A stretch of DNA of 13,907 nt, taken from Hondaea fermentalgiana. Taxonomy: Eukaryota; Sar; Bigyra; Thraustochytrida; Thraustochytriidae. Positions 1-8,502 of the stretch are shown here, piece after piece (the first letter of the stretch is position 1; every line of letters begins with the position of its first letter). The stretch lies in assembly GCA_014084085.1 (NCBI GenBank), contig NPFB01000052.1:24089-37995 (forward strand), given 5' to 3'. Both the position numbers and the translations under genes were made by a program. Under the pieces are notes generated by a model. That model saw only the letters and a program-made list of their open reading frames with translations, had not been told where the DNA came from and did not search any database.

Positions 1-238
1 GGCGGCCGCTCGGGGCGCTCCCGCGCGGCGAGGTCGCCCGGGCTGGACCTCGGGTCGCTGGCTGGACGGATGGAGGGATGTGGAGGCGATTCGAGGCGCG
101 GATGAAGAATGGTCGATGCGAGCGATGGATAGATAGATACGAAGCCGGACGGCTCGCTCCGCACGGCGCGACCTGCAGTCCGCGTCGCGCGTCCGGCCTC
201 GTCTCCTCCTCGCCCGCCTCCCCCGCCGCGCCGAGCCC

Positions 239-265
239 AGCGCAGCGCAGCGCAGTGCAGCAGCG
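239..265. repeat. GCGCA pentanucleotide repeat
   Basis: About five units of AGCGC/GCGCA with one T substitution near 256 and a shortened unit. The reverse complement of 238-259 recurs exactly (22 nt) at 6424-6445, in a second array of the same pentamer. Confidence 0.75.
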
Positions 266-321
266 CAGGAGCTCCCGCGCGCGGCAGCGGCGATCGCGAT
301 CTCTCGCCCTCCTCGTCCCGC

Positions 322-347
322 CTCTCTCTCTCTCTCTCTCTCTCTCT
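322..347. repeat. CT dinucleotide run
   Basis: Thirteen uninterrupted CT units on the plus strand, about 215 bases upstream of the CTR9 start codon. Pyrimidine runs near promoters are common in compact protist genomes, so it may be part of the promoter, but this is inference. Confidence 0.85.
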
Positions 348-369
348 TCTTTGGCCCGTCATGCCCGGC

Positions 370-413
370 TGACGTGTGACCTCACAGAATCTACAGTTCC
401 GTAACTAGTTACG
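370..413 (+). promoter_or_regulatory. candidate CTR9 upstream regulatory cluster
   Basis: TGACG at 370-374 is followed at once by TGACCTCA at 377-384, one base from the CRE/ATF palindrome. At 400-413 there is a perfect 14-bp palindrome, CGTAACTAGTTACG. All lie 150-195 bases before the start codon, between the CT run and the CAGAG repeat. A 14-bp palindrome is expected about once by chance in a window this size, so the position, not the rarity, is the argument. The sites could be in the promoter or in the leader. Confidence 0.3.
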
Positions 414-443
414 ACTAGTCCCGCGCGACCAGCGGCCGCAAAA

Positions 444-470
444 CAGAGCAGAGCAGAGCAGAGCAGAGCA
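444..470. repeat. CAGAG pentanucleotide repeat in CTR9 leader
   Basis: Five perfect CAGAG units. The same unit forms a second, slightly imperfect array at 6881-6916. Confidence 0.85.
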
Positions 471-506
471 GGATCGTCGCGCGGCGGGCGTGCGGACTTG
501 CGTGCG

Positions 507-507
<1 letters not shown>

Positions 508-544
<37 letters not shown>
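508..544. repeat. CGTG tetranucleotide repeat
   Basis: About nine units of CGTG, ending 20 bases before the CTR9 ATG. Read in the CTR9 frame it would give a repeated VRAC peptide, but the frame has no ATG there (the most upstream start-like codon is a TTG at 498), so this is leader rather than coding sequence. Confidence 0.85.
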
Positions 545-545
<1 letters not shown>

Positions 546-563
546 GCGCGCGAGGGCGGCAGG

Positions 564-3500
564 ATGGGCGGCGGCGCGCGCGACGAGCGCGAGGAGGCGG
601 TGGTCTCGGACCTCGAGGAGGAGGAGGAAGAGGAGGAGGAGGTGCGGCGTCCCGCGGCCAAGGGCAAGCACGCCGCCGCGGGCGCGACAACCGCGAGCAA
701 CGGCGGCGCGAGGGCGGGCGCGCGCGCCACGGACGCTGCCGCAGGCGGGCCGGTAGAGGACGACGAGGACGACGACGCCAATGACCTGGTGCTAGAGATC
801 CCCGTCCGCGACGCCGACGGCAACGAGACCGACCAGGTGGTAACGGTGCCAGTGAACGACCTGCCGCCAGCGAATGCGCTGCTGCCCGTGCTGGCCGGTG
901 AGCGCGCGGCGCTGCACCGGTGGCTAGCAGTGGCAGTGGCGTACTACGTGCAGGGCCGGCTGGAGGACTGCAACCGCATCCTCGAAATCGGCACAGGACC
1001 AGATGTGGAGCGCGAATTTGAGCATGATCGCGAGGGTCGCGTGAACCTGCTCAACGCGCGCGCGGCGCTCATGATCTCCGTCACGACGGATCCGAAAACC
1101 ATGGAGAGCACGGCTAGCAAGAGCCAGCATGGAGATGCTCTGGACCTGCTTGTCCGCGCCAGTACCATTCAAGAGACGGCGTCGACGCTTGCCATCCGAG
1201 GCGTGCTCAAGTTGCTGTGGAAGGAATACGATGCCGCAGCAGGCCACTTTGAGGACGCTCTAGAGCTTGACAACCGCCACCTGCTGGCCATGCTGGGTCG
1301 CGGCGGCGTCGCTTGGGAGGAAAAACGTTACCAGGCTGCGCTCAAGGACTACCGCAAGGCGCTCGAGGACCACCCAGGCTGTGGCTCCGTGGTGCGCGTG
1401 AACATGGGTCTGTGCTACTACAAGTTGAAAAAGCTGCAGCGTGCCAAGGAATGTTTTCTTCGGGCGCTTGAGGTGGACGAGGACGACACGAGCGCTCTGG
1501 TTGCGCTGGCGGTCTTGGAGCTCGGCGAGGCGCAAAGCAAGAGCTTTGATGTAAGCCTTTCCCAGCGCGCGATGCAGCGCATCCGTCGCGCCTTTGAGCT
1601 GCAGCACACCAATGCGACGGCCCTGAACCACCTAGCGAACCACTTTTTCTTTCGCAAGAGCACTGCTGACAGCAGCAAGCAGGCTGGCGGCGCGGGCAAT
1701 GGGACCGAGCAGGCCGACGGCAAGGGCGCGAAGCAGAGTGCGAGCAAGGGAGGCGGGGCGCAGGCCAAGGACCGCGTGGCCAACTTGGCAAAGACAGCAT
1801 ACCACTCTGCCGTGGGGGACAAGGAGGTGCGAGCAGAGTCGCTCTTCATTTTGGGTCGGTACTACCAGGAAAAGGCCAAGTACTCGGAGGCACTCGAGTG
1901 CTACAAGCGGGCTCGCAGCATGGTACCGTCTTACCCATTGGCCATGTTTGGCGAGATGCAAATGCGCGTGTGGCAGATGGAGCGAGGTGCTGATGATGAC
2001 GATGCGCGCGACGCGCCGGACAAGGCGATCCAGCTGGGCGAAGAGATTTTGCGCCAGCCCGAGTTCCGCAACGATCGCGACACGCGACTGATGCTTGCAT
2101 GGCTGCATCACCGTGGCAAGCGGCGCGAGATGGCGCTTGCGCAGCTGCGGCAGCTGACGCAGGATGACCCGGGTGACTGGGAGGCGTGGCTCGAGGAGGC
2201 ACGGGTATTGCAAAAGGTGGATAACCCAAAGCGCAAGGACCTCAAGGACGCGATGCGAGCGTACAAGAAGGCGGCGCGTGGCATGCCGCAGCTCGCGCAT
2301 TACGTATTTAACAACGTTGGCGAATTGAATTTTGCCTTGGGCGACGTGCGTGCGGCGCTGGTGGCTTTTCGCAACGGTCTCGAAGAGTCCAAGGACGAGC
2401 TGAGCAAGGTGGACTCTGTGACGCTGCGTCTGAACCTTGCGTTGGTGCTGGAGCGCACGGGCGATCTCAACGGCGCTGACGAGCTGTATCGCGAGCTTCA
2501 CAAGGAGCTGCCGCGCCTGTCGGAGCCATTGCTGCGGCGTGGCGAGATGGCGGAGCGGCACGGTCGGTGGAGTGATGCGATTTCGCTGTACGAGCAGGCG
2601 GCCGCATCGACGACGACGGCAGCGGGGGACGCGCTTGCGCTCTTGGGTCGTTTGCTGACGAAGCGAGGCGAGCATGGCAAGGCACAAGATGCCTTTAACA
2701 AGCTGAACCAGCTAAAACGCAAAGAGGCCAAGTCTGAGCGCGCATATGATGTATATGCCAAGCTTTCGATTGCTAATGATGCCCTGCGCAAGGTGGGTGG
2801 CGCAAGCCAGCGGCAGCGGAATGCCTCGAGCTGGCGCAAGGGAGTTGACTTTGCAAAGAACTGGTATGAGAAGATCCTGGACGGCAATCCGAACTGCGTG
2901 TATGCTGCAAATGGCATGGCTGTGGTCCTTGCGTCGCAAGGCCACGTGAAGCAGGCGCGCTCGTTGCTCGAAAAGCTTCGTGAGCCGGACGATGCGGCCA
3001 ACTCGTCAGTGTGGGTGAATTTGGCGCACGTTGCCGTGGAGGAGGGGCGGTATGAGACGGCGGCTTCGCTGTACCAGCAGTGCATGAAGCGTTTCAAGTT
3101 GGACAACGACACGGAGTTGTTGCTGTACCTTGCGAACGCGTACATGTGTGCGCGCAAGTACAGTGATGCGCAGTCTGCACTGGTGAAGGCCATGTACTTG
3201 GATCCGGGCAATCTTGCTCTGCGCTACAATATGGCGGAGCTGTTGATTGAGCACGGTGTGGAAACGTGCGAGGACACTAAGACGCGGTCTCTGCAGCGAG
3301 TGCTGCGTGCGGTTTCTGGTTTCGAGCTTGCGCACGATATTCACAAGTGGCTCGCGCTGACGCGAGAGCGTGTCGAGGACGGTTCACGGGGTCAGCAGCA
3401 GCAGCAGGACGGTGCGAAAAAGGAGCTGTACCTGCAGCCGCCGCATTCGCCACGTCGCGGCAAGCCCACGGCGCAGAACAAGGCTTACTTTGCCATGGAC

Positions 3501-4547
3501 TGGAAGAATGCCGCCGCTGCTGGCGGTGGGAACGAGGATGCGGGCCAGCAAGATGGCGGTGTGGAAAGCCTGCATGAAGATGGATCCGACGTCCCGGCGT
3601 GGCGGCGGCCAGTGCAGGATCGCGCGCCACGGGGCGACGGCACGATCCGCGCGCGCTCGTCGCAGACGCGCGTCAAGGCCGTGGCGAAACTTGTGACGAA
3701 TTCTGGCAAGTACGTGATGCTGGAGAAGGGCCGTCAGGAGGACGAAGAGAAACAGCTCATGTCGGTCAAGGAGAGCATGAAGCAGCAAGAGGAGGCGCGG
3801 CGCGAGGCGCAATTGCGCGCGGCGGAGCTACGCAAGGAAGAGGAACGTTTGCATGCGGAGCGTCTGCGTGAGCAGGCTGCCAAGCTGGAGGAAATTCGGA
3901 GCAAGTTCGAGGAGGAGCAGGCGCAAAAGCAGCAAAAGAAAGCGGCTGGACGCAAGCGTGGCAGCAAAAAGGCCGAGGCGACAAACGATCTCGCGGGCAA
4001 TTCGCCCGTGTCCGACAACGAGGGGTCTTCGTCGTCATCGTCTTCTTCGTCTTCGTCGTCTTCGTCGTCTTCTTCGTCTTCGAGCGAATCGGAGTCTTCC
4101 GACGACGAGGCGGGCGGCGCGGATGGCAAGAAGCTTGCGAAGAAGTCCAGCAAGAAGCGCAAGAATCTCGACGGCAAGGGCAAGAAGGTGACGTCGAAGC
4201 GCATCACCAAGAGCAAGGGCAAGAAGCCTCGTGCAGGCAAGAAGCGGCTTCGCGTGGGTGGTGCGGACGCGGATGCTGCGGACGCTGCTCCTGCCGCGGG
4301 CGCCGATGCCGATGCGGATGCGGCCGAGCTTGCAAAGAAGAAACAGCAAGAGGACGACGATGACGAGAAGGAACTTTTCGGTGATGATGATGATGACGAC
4401 GATGATGATGACGACGATGCTGGCGGCAAGGACGCCGCGAATGGCGGAGAGAAGAAGGATGATAGTGGAGAGCCGGAGGGTCCGGCGGCAAAGAAGCGCA
4501 AGGTTCTTGGCGACGAGGATGACGGCGAGGAAGAGGTCGACTTTTAA
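564..4547 (+). CDS. CTR9: CTR9, TPR scaffold subunit of the Paf1 complex
   Basis: The 1327-residue protein is the Ctr9 subunit of Paf1C, which rides on RNA polymerase II in the nucleus and supports elongation and H2B ubiquitination-linked histone methylation. Hallmarks seen: the N-terminal LEIPVRDADG segment (78-87); about a dozen TPR-like helix pairs across 205-885; the family signatures KALEDHPGC (265-273), ALVALAVLELGE (311-322), LNHLANHFFFRK (354-365), CVYAANGMAVVLA (778-790), VWVNLAHVAVEEG (816-828) and FELAHDIHKWLA (920-931); a charged coiled coil (about 1055-1125); and a low-complexity nuclear tail with 20 Ser (1155-1174), a lysine-rich stretch (1186-1232), 12 Asp (1274-1285) and an AAKKRKV localisation-type motif (1308-1314). 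The ATG at 564 is the first in frame, with A at -3 and G at +4; upstream frame is repeat. It is longer than human CTR9 (about 1170 aa) because of an acidic N-terminal extension and inserts at 366-402 and about 935-1035. It has no introns. Confidence 0.96.
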   Translation: MGGGARDEREEAVVSDLEEEEEEEEEVRRPAAKGKHAAAGATTASNGGARAGARATDAAAGGPVEDDEDDDANDLVLEIPVRDADGNETDQVVTVPVNDLPPANALLPVLAGERAALHRWLAVAVAYYVQGRLEDCNRILEIGTGPDVEREFEHDREGRVNLLNARAALMISVTTDPKTMESTASKSQHGDALDLLVRASTIQETASTLAIRGVLKLLWKEYDAAAGHFEDALELDNRHLLAMLGRGGVAWEEKRYQAALKDYRKALEDHPGCGSVVRVNMGLCYYKLKKLQRAKECFLRALEVDEDDTSALVALAVLELGEAQSKSFDVSLSQRAMQRIRRAFELQHTNATALNHLANHFFFRKSTADSSKQAGGAGNGTEQADGKGAKQSASKGGGAQAKDRVANLAKTAYHSAVGDKEVRAESLFILGRYYQEKAKYSEALECYKRARSMVPSYPLAMFGEMQMRVWQMERGADDDDARDAPDKAIQLGEEILRQPEFRNDRDTRLMLAWLHHRGKRREMALAQLRQLTQDDPGDWEAWLEEARVLQKVDNPKRKDLKDAMRAYKKAARGMPQLAHYVFNNVGELNFALGDVRAALVAFRNGLEESKDELSKVDSVTLRLNLALVLERTGDLNGADELYRELHKELPRLSEPLLRRGEMAERHGRWSDAISLYEQAAASTTTAAGDALALLGRLLTKRGEHGKAQDAFNKLNQLKRKEAKSERAYDVYAKLSIANDALRKVGGASQRQRNASSWRKGVDFAKNWYEKILDGNPNCVYAANGMAVVLASQGHVKQARSLLEKLREPDDAANSSVWVNLAHVAVEEGRYETAASLYQQCMKRFKLDNDTELLLYLANAYMCARKYSDAQSALVKAMYLDPGNLALRYNMAELLIEHGVETCEDTKTRSLQRVLRAVSGFELAHDIHKWLALTRERVEDGSRGQQQQQDGAKKELYLQPPHSPRRGKPTAQNKAYFAMDWKNAAAAGGGNEDAGQQDGGVESLHEDGSDVPAWRRPVQDRAPRGDGTIRARSSQTRVKAVAKLVTNSGKYVMLEKGRQEDEEKQLMSVKESMKQQEEARREAQLRAAELRKEEERLHAERLREQAAKLEEIRSKFEEEQAQKQQKKAAGRKRGSKKAEATNDLAGNSPVSDNEGSSSSSSSSSSSSSSSSSSSSESESSDDEAGGADGKKLAKKSSKKRKNLDGKGKKVTSKRITKSKGKKPRAGKKRLRVGGADADAADAAPAAGADADADAAELAKKKQQEDDDDEKELFGDDDDDDDDDDDDAGGKDAANGGEKKDDSGEPEGPAAKKRKVLGDEDDGEEEVDF

Positions 4548-4696
4548 GGTCCATCTGTCTGTTCGTCTGTTTGTCTGTTCGTTGCAGACTTTGTGATGAC
4601 TATTTGCAGCCAGAAAAAATGAGAATGTTCCATCTTTCTTTGATGTAGTACACCTGACCTTGTCGGAGTCAAAGAGACATAGATGGCGTGATTGGC

Positions 4697-4712
4697 TCCC
4701 TCGCTAGAGGGA
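4697..4712. other. short perfect hairpin in CTR9 3' flank
   Basis: TCCCTC and GAGGGA form a 6-bp stem around GCTA, 150 bases past the stop codon and at the boundary with the T-rich flank. It could mark the 3' end region, but a stem of this size is frequent by chance. Confidence 0.3.
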
Positions 4713-4810
4713 AAAAAAGAAAACGAGAACGAACCATGTCTTGGGCCTTCAACCACACTTTAGTTGCTCCTCTTTTTTTTCTTCTTGTTGCCCCCTTTTT
4801 TTTTTTCATC

Positions 4811-4850
4811 CATTCATTCATTCATTCATTCATTCATTCATTCATTCATT
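4811..4850. repeat. CATT tetranucleotide repeat (first)
   Basis: Ten perfect CATT units, preceded by one CATC and flanked on both sides by T runs. In two frames it encodes a repeated SFIH-type peptide, which explains the open frames crossing it. Confidence 0.92.
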
Positions 4851-5188
4851 TTTTCTTCTTTGTCTCATTCTCTCTTTTCTTTCATTCAAACTTTTTTTTG
4901 TTCCCAATCATCAAGCTCGTCGATGGGACGCGGCGTGCAGGCCTCTTCCTCAACGCCCCTTCAATACCTCCCATCCTAACTAGCCTTCTCTCCCCCCTTG
5001 CCCCCCCCTAACACACGCGCTGCGCTTACACACGCACGAACAAACCCTGATCGACGGTTGGCCAGCTAGAGTCGTGGCTACCTGGATGGAAGCGGCGGCT
5101 GTGGCTGGCAGTGGCTGGCCGCCCGGCGCGTTCCAACTTACTTGTGTTGGAAGGGGTCGCCACATACTCATTCTGGCTGCCGCCACAT

Positions 5189-5226
5189 CATTCATTCATT
5201 CATTCATCCATTCATTCATTCATTCA
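5189..5226. repeat. CATT tetranucleotide repeat (second)
   Basis: About nine CATT units with one one-base interruption in the middle (a CATCCATT junction), 340 bases after the first CATT array and in the same orientation. Confidence 0.9.
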
Positions 5227-6414
5227 GCCAGCCAGCCGGTCGCGGGGGGCAGCTCCAAAGAGGCTTGCTCCCTCGCCCGTCGCCATGGTCGCTGGCCCGC
5301 CGTGTGCCCTTGTGGCGCGACAGGGGAAGGGAGGAAAGGCGACCGATCGCTTGCGGCTAAAATGAGAACTCGGGACCTCTGGCCGCGCCGGCCAGCCAGC
5401 AGACTTTCCTTATACGCTCCGCTGCCGCTCTTCCACTGTATAACAGCAGCATGACTACAACAACCGCCACCGCCGCGTGCGCATCTCGTCGGCCCTGCCG
5501 TTCCACACGAGGCGCACTCATTCCGCGCTGGCCGCTGACTACCTCGCTGCTGCAGCTGCTGGATGTTTGCGGTAGAAGTTTTTCTTCCGGCGGCGGGCAT
5601 GCGCATGGACGGCCTTGCTGCCATTTATGTTGGTTGTGCAATGCTGGCCGAACGACCCTGGGCGCACGAAAGCGAGGCAGGGACGCCAGCTCTTTGGCTC
5701 GCCGAGCGTCTGCTTTTCGACCAGCCGACCGTGCACAAGTCGGAAACGAACTCTCAAGAGCGAACCGAGCCGCCATCTGCACGGCCATGGGCACTGCAAG
5801 GGGGAAAACGGAGAGACCTTACACTATGCACGTAAACGCGCTGGAGCTGCTGCAGTGCACGCGATGCTGCTGCTTTGCCGCTGCCGCTCCGCAACCTCTC
5901 CTCTGCCCCGCCGTCACGTGCGCTCCTCCGTAGACTCTTCGCCTGCCGTTCCTGTCCGCCTCCGAACTCCACCTCTGCTCGCCGCGCTGCGCTGTCTCGC
6001 CTGCGATCTCGCCTTTCTCTCTCCCTCCCTCTCCTTTCCTCCCTTCCCTCGGCCGCTCTGCTGCCACGCACTCCCTCCCTGCCCGCCCGCCCCGAGTTCG
6101 ACGCCCGATACTCGCCCTGCTCTGCTCGATTGCGCTTCATTCTGCGTTGTTTATTCTGCTCTGTTGTTTGAGCTCCGCTCTGCCTCGCTTTTCCTGCTCG
6201 TGCTGTGGCGGCCACTCGAAGCGCGCACTCGAAAAGGCCAGCGCGCTCTAGGCGTTACCTGCGCCGCAACTTACAGGTACCCGGGGCGCCATAACTGAGT
6301 ATGCCTTCCTGCGCCGCAGATGTGGAGCCCCCCAGCCCCCCAGCTGCGGCCTCGCGCCCCGATGTGGGGTGCGCCCGCGGCACGTGCGACACGACCGACC
6401 GGGCTGCCTGCGCG
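5227..6414. other. non-coding, increasingly pyrimidine-rich
   Basis: No supported gene. The open frames (for example 5451-5933, plus strand, 160 aa) are rich in Cys, Arg, Ala and Ser, poor in Lys, Asp and Glu, unlike CTR9, and match no family I know. From about 5931 to 6200 the plus strand is strongly C/T-rich. An 11-base direct repeat, CCTGCGCCGCA, occurs at 6258-6268 and 6309-6319. CACGTG palindromes occur at 5915 and 6381. Confidence 0.5.
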
Positions 6415-6452
6415 GCACTGCGCTGCACTGCGCTGCGCTGCGCTGCACTGCC
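6415..6452. repeat. CGCTG/CACTG pentanucleotide repeat
   Basis: Seven or eight 5-base units alternating between CGCTG and CACTG. It is the same repeat, in opposite orientation, as the array at 239-265 upstream of CTR9. Confidence 0.85.
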
Positions 6453-6761
6453 TTCAGACGCTTCGCGGGCCTCAGTTGGCTGTGGCCGCTACCCGTCGCC
6501 GCCGCTCCTCTTGCGGGCCCATACCTCAGACCGCGACCGGCCACGCCCCAGCCAGCCCTACCGTCCTCGCCTCTCCTGCTTCTCCGCCTGGGCCTCGCCG
6601 GCCCTGTCCCCCGTACGTACGCACGCACGCACGTACGCAGACTCGCACAGCTCGTTCGCGTGATCGTCTTTTCAAACGCGCTGCCCTGCTGCTCGCCTTG
6701 CCTGCCTCTCTCGCCCGCCTCGGCTTCGCTCGCTCGCTTCCTGTCACCTGCCGCCGCCGAT

Positions 6762-6840
6762 GATCCCGGTCCGGCACGAGCTGAATCGAACGCACGGCCG
6801 CCGATCCTGGTCCGGCATGAGCCGCATCAAACGCGCGGCC
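6762..6840. repeat. diverged direct duplication, 41-bp spacing
   Basis: Copy one starts at 6762 and copy two at 6803. Over 38 bases they differ at six positions, five of them transitions, and both start GATCC(C/T)GGTCCGGCA and end in GGCC. The 41-base period is not a multiple of three, so the duplication is not a repeated peptide. This is not a simple microsatellite. Confidence 0.7.
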
Positions 6841-6880
6841 GATGGAGCGACCCGCTCTTTCTCCAACCAAGAAACCAACC

Positions 6881-6916
6881 CAGAGCAGAGCAGAGCAAAG
6901 CAGAGCAGAGCAGAGA
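6881..6916. repeat. CAGAG pentanucleotide repeat (second array)
   Basis: About seven CAGAG-type units with one AAAG substitution, the same unit as in the CTR9 leader at 444-470. Confidence 0.85.
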
Positions 6917-6929
6917 GGGAAAAATCAAG

Positions 6930-6964
6930 AAAGCAAGCAAGCAAGCAAGAGAGCAAGCAAGTCC
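6930..6964. repeat. AAGC tetranucleotide repeat
   Basis: About eight AAGC units with a GAGA interruption, directly after the CAGAG array. Confidence 0.85.
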
Positions 6965-7319
6965 GGCGTGGCTCCCCCTTAACCCTCACCTCGTCGCTCC
7001 GAATCACGCCGCGGTGGGTGCTCCTCTTTTCTTTCTCCTTTCTGGCTGCTCTTTCTTTCTGCTCTGCAAAGTGGTTCGCCTTGATTCCTCCTCTCGTGCA
7101 TCGCCCGCTTCTTTTTCCCCGTTTCTTTCTTTTCCCGTTTCTTTTCCCCTCCTTGGCCTGCCCGGCCTTCTCTCCTTTCTCTCTCGCGAGCTTCGCTTCT
7201 GCTTCGCGTCGCGCCGCGTCCCGGATCCGCGCCCTCAGGCCGGGACAGGAGCGCGAGACCGTGGACGCGGCCGTCCCGCGCAACGCGCAGCCCCTTTCCC
7301 GCCGCTTCCCTCCTGAGCT

Positions 7320-8277
7320 CGCGCGTGTCATGGCGGCCGCGCGCCACCTCGCATGAGGCTGGCAGGCAGGCAGGCACAGCAACGCGGCCCGCTGGGTGGG
7401 ACCGGCCTGCCTCGCCTCGCGCGGGCGAGCCCGGTCGGCGCGACACGCGCGGCACGATCGAGTCGAGGAAAGGAGGAAAAGAGGAAAGAAGGGAAGATCG
7501 ACGCCCGTGTCTCGTCACTTGGTTGGTTGCTTCTTTTGCTTGCCTTCCTTCCTCCCTTGGCGCGCGTTCTTTCCTGTCTATCTTTCATTTATTTCTGTCT
7601 GTCGCTTCCTGCGCTTCTTCCTTCCGCTTTTCACTTTCTTCTCTCGTCCTTCCCTTTCTTTTCGTTTCCTTTCGTTCACCTTCGCGCCCTCCTGCCTCTG
7701 CAGCTGCTGCTGCAGCTCCCAGCCCCTCCGACGAGGAGAAGCACTCCAGCCGGAACGCACCTCTCTGCACTGCTCCATCGCCGCGGGTCTGCGCTGCCCC
7801 GGCGCTTCCCCCACGACGCCAGTTCGTTCGTACGTTCGTTCGTTCGTCCGTTGGCTCGGCGGAGAGGTGGGCGCGAAAGATACGAATCCCGCGCCAGCGC
7901 CTCGCTTCGCCTCGCCGTCGCGTTCCCGCCTTCGCGTCCGCCAGTAGTCAGTCGCAATCGCTCGAGAGCCGCCGGTCAGGCCGGCACCGAGACCGGGCCC
8001 AGCCGGGGCTCGAGAGCGCGCGGCCGGGGCTCGAGCGGCGGGCAGCTACAAGCAGCGGGCCGGGCCTCCCGGATGGATCCCCAGATCCTCGGAAGACTTG
8101 ATTCCTGCGAGGCGGGGCGGGGCGGGTGCACGCGGGCGTGCGAGGGACGCGGGCGAGCGGGCGAGCGAGCATGCGGAGGGAGGGAGGAGGGTGACGATGC
8201 AAGTGAACAGCGGCGACGCGGAGCCCGACCAGCCCCCACCTGCCAGACGAACTGCCACACGCAAACAAAGAACGCAC
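7320..8277. other. non-coding, C/T-rich then GC-rich
   Basis: No supported gene. Positions 7505-7690 are pyrimidine-rich (CTTC, TTTC and CCTT units). The GTTC repeat follows. GCTCGAG occurs at 7960, 8009 and 8030; the last two lie within a duplicated GCCGGGGCTCGAG 21 bases apart. Open frames on both strands are artefacts of the composition: the plus-strand frame 7353-8480 even continues into the purine tract as a Lys/Glu run. Confidence 0.5.
7822..7852. repeat. GTTC tetranucleotide repeat
   Basis: About seven GTTC units with a GTAC and a GTCC variant. Confidence 0.8.
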
Positions 8278-8449
8278 GAAAAGAAAAAAGAGAAAAAGAC
8301 GAAAGAAAAGGAAAAGAAATTGAAACAGAAATTGAAAAAGAAAATGGAAATAAAAAGAAAATGAAAATGAAAAAGGAAAAGGAAATGAAAAAGAAAAAAG
8401 AAAAAAGAAAAACAAGGGGAAAGAGGGATGACGCGGAAAAGAACACAAG
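8278..8449. repeat. A-rich polypurine tract
   Basis: About nine in ten bases on the plus strand are purines, mainly A runs broken by single G or GG, over roughly 170 bases. It stands out sharply from the GC-rich surroundings. Such tracts can adopt triplex structure or exclude nucleosomes. The Lys-rich (plus) and Phe/Ser-rich (minus) open frames here are a direct consequence of the base composition. Confidence 0.85.
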
Positions 8450-8502
8450 GCGAGATACAGATAAAACATGGCTGACATAAGAGGAAACAACGACGGGAAG
8501 GC

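Larger units (their letters stand above)
1..563 (+). other. CTR9 upstream region and 5' leader
   Basis: This stretch has no supported gene of its own. It is GC-rich and made largely of simple sequence: a CT run, GCGCA and CAGAG pentamers, and a CGTG tetramer array. There is no TATA box near the CTR9 start. A three-codon upstream ORF (ATG-CCC-GGC-TGA) lies at 361-372, and no ATG occurs between it and the CTR9 start at 564, which fits a transcribed leader beginning somewhere after the CT run. The transcription start is inferred, not seen. Long open frames on both strands here are products of the repeats. Confidence 0.6.
4548..5188 (+). other. CTR9 3' flank, T-rich
   Basis: No gene. A CTGT/TTCG-type degenerate repeat lies at 4555-4583, just after the stop codon. 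A perfect 6-bp hairpin with a GCTA loop (TCCCTC/GAGGGA) sits at 4697-4712 and is followed by seven A. T runs occur at 4773-4780, 4796-4806 and 4892-4899. I see no AATAAA on the plus strand between 4548 and 5000, so the poly(A) signal must be non-canonical. The short open frames here read through the CATT and T repeats. Confidence 0.6.
6453..7319. other. non-coding, repeat-bearing, C/T-rich
   Basis: No supported gene. A CGTA/CGCA array with inverted CGTACGT arms lies at 6612-6637. A diverged duplication is at 6762-6840, CAGAG and AAGC repeats at 6881-6964, and a pyrimidine-rich stretch of mostly CTTT and TCC units at 7020-7195. The long plus-strand frame 6369-7316 crosses all these repeats and has no recognisable domain. 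Confidence 0.5.

Noticed and set aside
498..563. N-terminal extension of the CTR9 frame by 22 residues from position 498
   Set aside because: The codon at 498 is TTG and the stretch is the CGTG repeat read as a VRAC peptide. The ATG at 564 is the first in frame and has a good context.
1632..2687. 351-codon open frame on the minus strand inside CTR9
   Set aside because: It is antisense to well-conserved CTR9 TPR sequence, is Arg/Leu/His-rich with no domain, and is the kind of shadow frame that GC-biased codons create.
3734..4501. 255-codon Ser/Ala-rich open frame on the minus strand
   Set aside because: It is the complement of the CTR9 coiled coil and poly-Ser/poly-Asp tail; its Ser runs come from GAC/GAT and GAG repeats on the other strand.
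5160..5230. Oomycete-type initiator motifs (TCATTC) as promoter evidence
   Set aside because: TCATTC arises many times from the CATT repeats, so the matches carry no weight.
6060..6130. tRNA-like B box, GTTCGACGC
   Set aside because: The bases on either side do not form a T stem, there is no A box upstream, and the surroundings are a C/T-rich tract. Other B-box-like matches (for example 6783-6795 on the minus strand and 13164-13175) also fail to fold.
7353..8480. 375-codon plus-strand open frame
   Set aside because: It starts in a GGCA repeat, passes through C/T-rich and GC-rich DNA, and ends as a Lys/Glu run in the polypurine tract. Overlapping frames are equally open, and no domain is visible.
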